Of a stretch of 64,000 bases of DNA, positions 41,345-64,000 are shown one piece after another. The DNA comes from Corticium candelabrum (lineage: Eukaryota > Porifera > Homoscleromorpha > Homosclerophorida > Plakinidae): positions 6,150,765-6,214,764 of the forward strand of contig NC_085098.1 in NCBI RefSeq assembly GCF_963422355.1, read 5' to 3'. Within the stretch, counting starts at the first letter, position 1; the number at the start of each line of letters is the position of its first letter. The translations under genes were made by a program, and so were the position numbers. The notes under the pieces are model-generated. The model was not told the origin of the DNA, searched no databases, and was given only the letters and a program-made list of their open reading frames with translations.

Positions 41345-42607
41345 ATGACTCCGGCTGGAACGTGGCGGCTACTAGTTCTCTTATCATTCTTGTACGTCGA
41401 TAGCATTGCGTCTGCAATACCTATATCATCGTTGAATAGAGAGGAAATCGAGCGACATCTTAGCTTGCTAAATCTGTACGAGATTCACAACCGAACGTTC
41501 AACATGATACCGTCAAAACCGCCTGTCTACTTGAGGCAGCTGTACAGGAAGTTAAACAAGAACGACGAGAACGGCAGGTTGAGTCAAATGCGCTGCTATC
41601 TGGGCCACGGTAAGATTTCTCGCTCGCTGCGTGTGTGTGTATGTCAGTGGGCGTTATGCCACGGCTTCATTTTGTATGCCTCGCTTTTTGTCCTAGGCTT
41701 GCCGGCGACCGAGCGCGACCCTGAACATGCGAGATTTTACTTCAACACGACGGCTGAGAATCGTATTTCTCCGAACGATATCGCGCGTGCTGAACTGCGA
41801 CTGAAGTTCCAGCAATCGAAGATGGGCAGAGACATGACAGGAAGCCGAGCAGATGTGTGGGTTCACGTCGTTAGGAAGCCGGCGACAGAAAAGCGGCGCG
41901 CAAAGCTCAAACTCCTCAACAAGACGTCGATATCGACCAGCACGACGTCGCAGTCCTACATCACACTCGATGTGACACACCTTGCTCGAACGCACCTGTC
42001 ACGTCGACGGCCCAATCTAATGATTCACGTGTCGATACGTGGGCATTCGCGTCGTGCAAGGGTAAAGCTCCCGAGCGCTGAACTGACCAAGAAAGACCCC
42101 GATGCAAAGCCCCTTTTTATTGTCTACTTACGGTCCGATACGGACAGTCGCCAGCAGTCGAGAGAGATGAGGAAAAAAATCAAAAGCAAAGCATTGGTCA
42201 GTACACTCACAAACTCTGCATTGGAACAGGAAACGTCGAGGACTCGTGAACGGCGGGGTTACCCGCGAGGCTCCCACTTTTCTAGGAAAAGCGGACCGTA
42301 TTGTGGATTGAATGAGCTTAATATCAAGTTCAGGGACGTTGACTGGACCTTCGTTATCGCTCCTGACTATTACCAGGCCAACTGGTGTGCTGGAGAATGC
42401 CCAAGAAGTCTAACGGACAACTTTAATCCGACAGTGCACGCCATTCTGCAGTCACTATTTCACTGGCTGGTAAATGGTGAGGTTAGCAAGCCGTGCTGCG
42501 TACCGGACGAGTTGGAGAGTTTGAATATGCTCTTCTACGATCATTCGGATGTTATACTGTATAAGAAGTACCATGGCATGCGTGCCACTAAGTGTGGATG
42601 CCATTAG
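41345..42607 (+). CDS. BMP-type TGF-beta superfamily ligand precursor
   Basis: Exons 41345-41609 and 41697-42607 give a 391-aa precursor. The 87-bp intron 41610-41696 (GTAAGA...CCTAG) has no stop and is a multiple of three, so it can be read through falsely. Residues 1-24 form a signal peptide. A pro-domain follows, then a furin-type site RERR that releases a 116-residue ligand. The mature part has all seven cysteines of the knot plus dimer bond: YCGLNE, WCAGEC, KPCCVPDEL and the C-terminal KCGCH. Motifs FRDVDW, FVIAPDYYQANWCAGECP, DNFNPTVHAILQSL and LESLNMLFYD place it in the BMP/activin-like group, closest by eye to BMPs. It would act as a secreted dimer on type I/II Ser/Thr kinase receptors. 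The exact subfamily is not assigned. Confidence 0.95.
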   Translation: MTPAGTWRLLVLLSFLYVDSIASAIPISSLNREEIERHLSLLNLYEIHNRTFNMIPSKPPVYLRQLYRKLNKNDENGRLSQMRCYLGHGKISRSLRVCVCQWALCHGFILYASLFVLGLPATERDPEHARFYFNTTAENRISPNDIARAELRLKFQQSKMGRDMTGSRADVWVHVVRKPATEKRRAKLKLLNKTSISTSTTSQSYITLDVTHLARTHLSRRRPNLMIHVSIRGHSRRARVKLPSAELTKKDPDAKPLFIVYLRSDTDSRQQSREMRKKIKSKALVSTLTNSALEQETSRTRERRGYPRGSHFSRKSGPYCGLNELNIKFRDVDWTFVIAPDYYQANWCAGECPRSLTDNFNPTVHAILQSLFHWLVNGEVSKPCCVPDELESLNMLFYDHSDVILYKKYHGMRATKCGCH

Positions 42608-43144
42608 AAGAAGAAATCTGTTGGAGCATAGTAAAGAGTTTATTTTCTACTGACTTAAGACTTCAGAACATTAGCAGGCGAACTAACGAGTGAGTAGAGT
42701 ATACTATGGATGTGTCACACAGGGTACGGTTCAGGCCAGTGTATGGTGGCCGATCATGCCGTATGTTTGTCTCCTTGGAGAACATTGTCAATAGGCTATA
42801 GGACCTTGATGTCCACGTGTTTGGCTGACAGAGGATTTGGTAAGATAGCATAGCGTATTTATATATTAGCTCAAATATAGAGCTAGCCTTTGTACAGTAT
42901 GAATGCAAGATTTTGTTGAAATTTAAAGTGTCTTTGTATTGACTACCATCTAGATTGCCGTCTAAAGTAAAGAATAACCCTTCACAGTAATGTCAAGTTC
43001 TCATAATTGCGTGACAGCAAAGAAGTAACCCACAAATAGACCACTTCAAGAATTACTACACCACCGCATCAAGATATTATATACTATAAACCTTACATAT
43101 AGCTAAGCTAGCAATTTCAGAAATTAAGTTGACAAGGGAGTTCA
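42608..43144. other. convergent 3' spacer
   Basis: Sits between the TGF-beta ligand stop and the proposed ARAP stop. AT-rich; nothing else recognised. Confidence 0.5.
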
Positions 43145-57288
<14,144 letters not shown>

Positions 57289-57735
57289 GCCTGAAAACGC
57301 TGTGTACACCTGCGTAGAGACTCACCAGTGGCGTTGGGTACGAGAGTCCCGAAAGGGGACCGCCAAATACGAGATTGCTAAAGTAAAGCGTAATACAGTC
57401 ACCGTGATAACAATCACCTCTGCTGTACGTCCAGATGCGTTTCTGCAGATGAGAAGGTCCAGATAGCAGACTGTCTACCCACGTGACCAAATGCGCAGAT
57501 TTTAGGCTGAAGCAAATCGCGGAACTTCCAGTCACGTCCGGTGAATGTTTGTCAAGCGATAACCACGGCAACTGGGAATATCAAAAATGAGCGAGATCCC
57601 CAACTTCCTAGGAATGACTAGGCGTGGCCACAAATAACTATTATAAACGTTAGCGATAAATTTATTTAATTAAATTTTACTAAAGCGTACTTCTTCCAAC
57701 GGAACTTTGTGTGTTGCTGAAGCAAATCTATTAAT

Positions 57736-57737
<2 letters not shown>

Positions 57738-57812
<75 letters not shown>
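57738..57812. repeat. (AC)n microsatellite
   Basis: An AC array directly beyond the 3' end of the non-LTR fragment, which lies on the minus strand; there it reads as a (TG)n tail. Confidence 0.97.
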
Positions 57813-58371
<559 letters not shown>

Positions 58372-58459
58372 ATTGGAGTAGCTGCGAGAGCTACTAAGGG
58401 CTCCGAGGAAGCATACGGGTTGTTTCTCACCTAATCCGCGTGACTGTTACTCTACCAAC

Positions 58460-61400
58460 ATGGCGGACAGCGAGTCTCCTGCGATGGTCGTCTCTCGCGA
58501 GTACGCGGCTTCTTTAAAGGAGTTACAGTTCAACTCAAAGCCTCAAATTAACGCGTTAACAATTGTAGCCGATGAAAACCGCAAACACGCTGTCCAAATC
58601 GTGAGGAGTGTGGAAACACGACTGAGTCAAGTCTGTGTTCAGAGAAAAGTTTATCGTTGTTGCACGTGTGTCTTAGTGTTAGATGACTAGGGCTTGCCTG
58701 TTTTATATGTCTTTGTGTATGTGAAATAAATAAAATAGAAGCTTGCCTGTGTGACATTGCGGGTGTGTCTAGGTGTCTGGTCAACGAAAGATGCCCTTGC
58801 TCTATCTATTGGACTCTATCGTAAAGAACCTGGGAGGGGATTATATTGATTTGGTTGCCCAAAATCTGGTTTCCACTTTCTGCAGCGCGTTTGAGCAGGT
58901 GTGACGACTTGGCTATCTTCTTAATGCTTGGCTTGATGTGCTGATTGTCATTATCTATTGACTTTCCAGGCTGACGAGCAGATGCGTCGAGATTTATTCA
59001 AATTGCGTCAGACGTGGTCTTCGTATTTTCCTACGAAGAAGCTTCATGCTATTGACCAGCGTGTGAATGTGATGGATCCCAATTGGCCTGTTACTGCTGG
59101 TGGTCCCATACATGTCAACCCCAAATTTATCTCCCAGGTAGAGACAACACACAGAAGCAGAAGTCATATTTCCTCTGAGTTGTGAACAATAGCGAATTCC
59201 GCTATTGAATAATCACTCACCATGAGTAAACAGAAAGTTGCAACTAGTTCAAAAAGTCAAACTTGAAAACTACAGTTTGCTTGAAAAAATGGCATGCATC
59301 TCAACACATGCCTTTACTGTACATATCAGTTGCAAGTTCTCACTCTTGTGCTTAGTCCACGGATTAGAGGAAATATGGTTGACTTGTTTATGATAAAGGT
59401 TTGCGTGGACTATGGTGTTTTGTTCTTGTAGGAAGGGAACCCTTTGCCTGATTCAAAGTCAAAGCAAGCATCGAAGCCTGTACCTGTACCAACCGTTCGT
59501 CGCCCCGAAGATATGAGGCCTTCCAGAGAGACACCGATAGAAGTAAAGAGAAGGCCGGTAGGACCTAAAGAGCAGGCTCTAGAGCGTAGAGATCAAATGC
59601 AAAGAGTGGTCGAGCCCGAAGATCGCACGCTGGAGCGTCGGGTGGCGGTATCGGTTGCCCGTCCGTCACCCGTAGGTCACACCGGGGGCGACTGCATCAC
59701 AATGGAACGAAATCGTGTGCTTCTTCCCGATCCCCGCGGGAGCCCTTCGTCCGACGATCCACGTTTCAAAGTGTCCGATGCGAAGAGACCGCGACTAGAC
59801 GACGATGCGCGCGATAGAAGTCGTTATCACGTCGCAGAGCGTGAGACGCGAGAGGATGAGAAATATGTGGCACGACGGGACGAGTTCCCGTCGCAACGCG
59901 AGGCGATGAACAGCTTTCACAGCTTGATCGAAGTTCCACCGGAGAAACTGCTAGATAACGAAAATTACATTCTGAAGCAGGTCGGCAAAATTGTTAGTTA
60001 TGTAGTGTTAGTATTAAAGTAATAGTTTTATGCATTTGACAGGCAGAAGCATTGCTGCAGTCTCGTTACATTGAACATGAAGAACGACAGGCGCTCTTTA
60101 GACTTATCAAAGAACTACACCGGCAACAAACTTTACAAGAAGAAAGGACATACAGTGCAGGCGTTGAGAGAAGACTCGCTGCTCCAATACCAGCACCAAC
60201 GAGACCTCCTCCTCCTCCTGAACAACGATTCGCTCCCGCTCCTCTTCCATCAGCTCCGCTTCCTGCTCCTCCTCCTTCAGGGCCTCCTCCTCGTCTTCTT
60301 CTGAAGGAAGAAGAAGACGAGCTTTTGAGGAAGAAGCAAGAGGACGACAGACGTCGTAGAGAGGAAGAGAACGAGAGGCGGATGCAAGAACGACAGATGT
60401 GGAACGCAAGTAGTGGCGCTGCAGGTCAGACTAAAGTCAATGGCATTCTACGAGCATCAGGTACGTGTTGGATTGTTTTCTTCTCGTATGTGTGGATAGT
60501 CTCGGAGAGAATTGGAGCGATTGTAGTACATACGTATTTTTGCTGTACACGCATTGCGATGAAGGTAGATTTGCAAGCAAACGTGCTCACGCCTCAGTGT
60601 GTGCCGTTCGTGCAGCCATGCGACGCCACAGATGCCTACAGCCATCACATCTCTTCACATAGGCGTGGGAACCGTGGGGATCAAGGGGTCCGTGGCTCTC
60701 CAATAATTTTCCTGCCTAACTGCATTACTTCCGAATGTAATAACTAGAGCATAGTGTGTTTCCTAGTACAAACGCATTCTTCCAATAATTTCCCACCTTC
60801 TAATATACGCGCAGTCCGGGGCTCATTTCGATTAATAGACGTTCACCTAATAAACGCACATGCTGCTGTTTTAGTGTACTGTACCCCAGTAACTCAACGA
60901 CATTTTCGTGTATATATACAATATACATGCATGGTTTGCGTCATTATGTTTATTGTTATATGAGGTTTGAAAGAATGAAAGTCTAATAGTTTCCCACCTT
61001 CTAGTACAAGCCCAGCCGATGGACCATTCCTAACACTACACGTGGCGGGCTTGTATTAGAAGAAATACTGTAATTATGTTGCACAAGATTGTAATGTTGA
61101 GGCCCCCAAACTCGAAACCTTCCTACAGTACACCTAATAGGTATGCTGCATCATATGAATAGCACCCCACGCGGGTATGGAATACTAGCAAACCATTCTA
61201 CAGTGTACACTTCATCTCCCGTGATCACTTCCGTCTGTACGATATACACGCACCCACCTTTGTATACTGTTCTTTTGTTTGCGAGGATCGACCATCAAGA
61301 ATGCGCCATTGTTCGCTATTCTGTCATTCAAGCTTGCATGAAAGCACTACTAACTGAAACTGCGCTGAACCAGTACAAACACTAACCAACTATTGACATC

Positions 61401-62995
61401 AACGACAATAAATTAAATTCCTGAAGTGACACGATGCTTCTGACACTGAAAATGAACATCCACCTTTCTGCTGATGCATTCTGTACTTCATACTCTACTA
61501 TATATCTATATATATATATACTCTTTGCTCTTTGCTTTTACTTGCGTACTTCGAAGCTTCGAGCTTGCAGCTCTAACTCTTATTCGAGCTTCATTTTCAG
61601 AACCTGCCGATGCCGCTGTGAGGCCTCACTTGGCAAATAACGTTAGCGAACTTTTTCAAAGACTACTACAGACTGGTATTCTCTCTGAAGCGCAGCGTAA
61701 GTCGGAAAACAACGACTACAAGTCGATTAGTTCGATGCAGAGACCTCCCCTACCCGACATCAAACTCGTACCCAGTGATCTACGAGAGTAAGTGTTAATT
61801 CCTCGGACGCTTGAATGGAACGGTGGTTGAGTTGTGTGCGTGTGTGTTTGTGTGTGTGTACCCTGCTAGGCTCCAGAACGTGGTCGTAGTTGGCCTGTAC
61901 AGCGGTCAGCAGTGTCCTACTTGCGGAGTGCGCTTTGTCGGGTCCAAGTCTAGTGAGTACAGCTCGCATCTCGACTGGCACTTCAAGTTGAAACGAAGAG
62001 AAAAGGCGAACAAGATACCGACGAGAAAATGGATGTTTCCTGCCGAGGTGAACGTCATCTCTCCGCGATTGGCAAACCATTGCGTCGTTTTTCGCCTAAT
62101 TTTTGTTTCCCTATAATGTATAGGATTGGGTCAAGTTTATTGATTATGACAATCTTGAAGATACGGGTACGTCGATGTGGTTACTTACGTATTCACCGCT
62201 TTGTCTATTCGACTGCAATTGAGATGGTGATGATGCCGTCTAGCGCGCAGCACAGTATTCGATATGGAGAAAGAAGAAGTTATGACCAAAGAACATAAAG
62301 TAGAAAGCTGTCCTGTCAAATCCGAGGACGAAGAGGTATAATAATTGAATCAAATTAACTTAAAATAAATAATAATTAAACTAAATTAGTTAAACTATTA
62401 TATAATATAAAAATATAATTAAGACTGAATAGAACAAATTAAATTAAACAAATTAAAATAATAATTAATAGTTGATGTTTGTTTGTTGACGGGCTCGCCG
62501 GGATGTTGGTAGTTGAACGTTTGGCCGGTTGTTGGCCACTGTCTTTGTTGCAGGTTTGTCCGATCTGTCACGAAGCCTTCGAGCAGTTTTGGGAAGAAGA
62601 TCACGAGGAGTGGCACTTTAAGGACGCCGTACGCATAAGCGGAATCGTAAGAACTCGCAGTCGTCAAATATTTCGCATTAGTATTACTGGTTGTCTATAG
62701 GTGTACCACGTTAGTTGTTACGAAGATGCTAAGGTACAGGTAGGCGCATGCTCGGAGTTATCATCGGTACGTTTGACTGTGTAGTCAATTGTCGGCGCGT
62801 TTTGCCTTTCAGGAGGAGACTGAAGGGCACCTGACCAGCGTTCACTCTGAACAGACAGGCGCAGCTGAATTGACGGAGAAGGGCAGCAGTGGTGACAGTG
62901 CGGTTGATGCGAACGTGGAACAGCAGAGTGCGAGTACGTCTGTTGGTTTTGAATCAGTCAAAAGCGATGAAAATCATCCACTAGGAGCCAGTTGA
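58460..62995 (+). CDS. PCF11: PCF11 cleavage and polyadenylation factor subunit
   Basis: Twelve exons, all in phase: 58460-58630, 58773-58898, 58970-59137, 59432-59980, 60043-60460, 61601-61787, 61870-62047, 62124-62166, 62244-62335, 62554-62646, 62701-62733 and 62813-62995, giving 746 aa. Residues 10-140 are the CTD-interaction domain (YAASLKELQFNSKPQINALT, LLYLLDSIVKNLGGDYIDLV, DPNWPV). A charged and proline-rich middle follows (PPPPPEQRFAPAPLPSAPLP), then an Arg/Glu-rich helix. Two CxxC zinc fingers flank the CLP1-binding region: QQCPTCGVRF...HLDWHF (about 553-575) and VCPICHEAF...EEWHF (about 645-665), then VYHVSCYED. PCF11 couples RNA polymerase II CTD to 3'-end cleavage and termination. 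At 746 aa it is about half the human length, lacking the long middle. An AATAAA at 63192-63197 may be its poly(A) signal. Confidence 0.95.
60461..61600 (+). other. large PCF11 intron with repeat structure
   Basis: This 1.14-kb intron holds an inverted repeat (arms 60998-61013 and 61047-61062, 15 of 16 paired), a repeated TTCCCACCTTCTA motif (60791 and 60991) and an AT run near 61500-61520. Open frames here show no homology. Confidence 0.6.
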
Positions 62996-63337
62996 TGCTT
63001 GGTTCTTGCCGTCTTGCATGCATACATCATAGTCGTGTACAGGCCTTTCAACCGTTCCCCATTTTTTCGGACCCAACTGCCTTGAGTTGGTAATACAAAT
63101 CATTGGCGGACTCTGGTATCGCGGTATCTCCGTTATTTGCGAAAGTTGTACACGTACCTTAATTCTTATATTCTGAGTGGCGCACAAATGCAATAAAAAC
63201 TACATCAAATTCCATTCTCAGAAGCCACCCGCGACATGCGCAGCGCATGCGTGCAATTGATGCATGGTAGCAGTCGCTATTACAACTCTGTGAAAATTAA
63301 GTTATACAAACTGTGGCTAGACGCTAGGAAATTTGTT
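62996..63337. other. convergent 3' spacer PCF11 / SGNH hydrolase
   Basis: 342 bp between two convergent stops. It contains the AATAAA noted for PCF11; nothing else recognised. Confidence 0.5.
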
Positions 63338-64000
63338 CTACTGTGAATGGAGCAGCTTCTCGATTGCTGGAGATATGAGCGACGCTAAGTACTGGTAGCC
63401 GTCCGAGTTGTAGTGCACATTCGGACTGCCCAGACGATTGAGCGAAATAGAGCAGTTCCAGAAAGGCGATGGTCCACACCTAGCAATGACCGCCTGATAC
63501 AGGTCGACACTCGGAATACGCGCCGGAGTAATGACATGACCTAAAGCCATCTTGTTGAGTATCTCCACAACAGTATTGACGTCTCGGCTGTACGGCACGG
63601 GTGTGGTCGTCGCCCACAGAAGCTTTGCCCCCGACTGCAACAGGTGGTCTCGTATTTTTGTAAGCTCGGCAACGTATTCATTAAAGAAATCCCCCGTGCC
63701 CAAGTTGTAATCGTGCAGTCCAAAATTGAAGAGATAGACATTTGGCCGGATTGGATTTAGCCGTGCTGTACGCGTAAACATGTTTATGCAGCTTAGAGCG
63801 TACGACGTCGAGCAGGCACCGCCGTCGGTGCTCCATGGCGAATGCTGAACAAAGCAGGAGCCATTCAGCTTGGAGACGACAAAAGGAGTGTAGCCAATAC
63901 TGACGGAGTCGCCCAAGATGAGGCAAGTCGGTTGCGAACTGCTGGCGTTGTACTCCGGTCCAGGATTGCAGATAGTCGACGATTTGCAGTCTTGTCCTTG
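63338..64000 (-). CDS. GDSL/SGNH-type hydrolase, N-terminus outside window
   Basis: One open frame runs from the window edge to a stop at 63338-63340, about 220 residues of the C-terminal part. It begins QGQDCKSSTICNPGPEYNAS, then block I CLILGDSVSIGYTP with the nucleophile Ser. A block III-like LFNFGLHDYNLG and a block V-like SPNVHYNSDGYQYLASLI follow. Family members are esterases or lipases acting on acyl esters; the substrate here is unknown. Several cysteines (SCFVQH, GACSTSY, SCINMF, RCGPSPFWNC) suggest an extracellular or lumenal protein. The usual Asn of block III is His (GLHD), and the Asp three before the block V His is Pro. GLHD seems to recur in a related SGNH group I remember from algae and invertebrates, so it need not mean loss of activity. 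Confidence 0.85.
   Translation of the reverse strand, partial: QGQDCKSSTICNPGPEYNASSSQPTCLILGDSVSIGYTPFVVSKLNGSCFVQHSPWSTDGGACSTSYALSCINMFTRTARLNPIRPNVYLFNFGLHDYNLGTGDFFNEYVAELTKIRDHLLQSGAKLLWATTTPVPYSRDVNTVVEILNKMALGHVITPARIPSVDLYQAVIARCGPSPFWNCSISLNRLGSPNVHYNSDGYQYLASLISPAIEKLLHSQ

Noticed and set aside
41693-41995. 100-codon minus-strand frame inside the TGF-beta ligand
   Set aside because: It is the antisense shadow of a well-supported coding exon.

Overview
This window is animal nuclear DNA. It is AT-rich, with spliced genes on both strands, many short introns (about 60-120 bp), long dinucleotide microsatellites, and degraded transposon and retroelement pieces. The gene set is typical of metazoans with centrioles: a centrin, PCM1, a BMP/TGF-beta ligand, an ARAP-type Arf/Rho GAP, a GM2 activator-like lipid carrier and PCF11. 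The short introns and the style of the transposon remnants suggest an early-branching invertebrate such as a sponge or similar lineage. The species cannot be fixed from the sequence alone.

Layout from left to right. (1) 1-3921, minus: an ARMH1-like armadillo-helical protein, 3' end cut by the window. (2) 4189-7736, minus: a FAXDC2-like fatty acid hydroxylase/sterol desaturase family enzyme. (3) 8445-9138, plus: a GM2-activator-like secreted ML-type lipid-binding protein. (4) 9950-20198, minus: a large multi-exon gene I do not recognise, whose product ends in a C-terminal membrane anchor. (5) 20318-21937, plus: centrin, 171 aa, about 120 bp head-to-head with gene 4. (6) 22537-37848, minus: PCM1, the centriolar-satellite scaffold, convergent with centrin. 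(7) 37849-41344: gene-poor spacer. (8) 41345-42607, plus: a BMP-type TGF-beta ligand. (9) 43145-57288, minus: ARAP (SAM, PH, ArfGAP, PH, RhoGAP, RA, PH). (10) 58460-62995, plus: PCF11. (11) 63338-64000, minus: the C-terminal part of a GDSL/SGNH hydrolase, cut by the window end.

The genes do not form one pathway. Two neighbours, centrin and PCM1, both act at the centriole and its satellites. PCM1 carries most of the repeats: CA-filled introns, a hairpin-ended transposon relic and a retroelement fragment. The spacer between ARAP and PCF11 holds a non-LTR reverse-transcriptase tail between two CA arrays. Splice sites were read by eye with GT-AG logic and reading phase. The coordinates of centrin, PCF11, the TGF-beta ligand, GM2A-like and several FAXDC2 and ARMH1 exons are base-level. 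For PCM1, ARAP and the unrecognised gene only some exon edges are exact. No tRNA, rRNA or CRISPR array was recognised.
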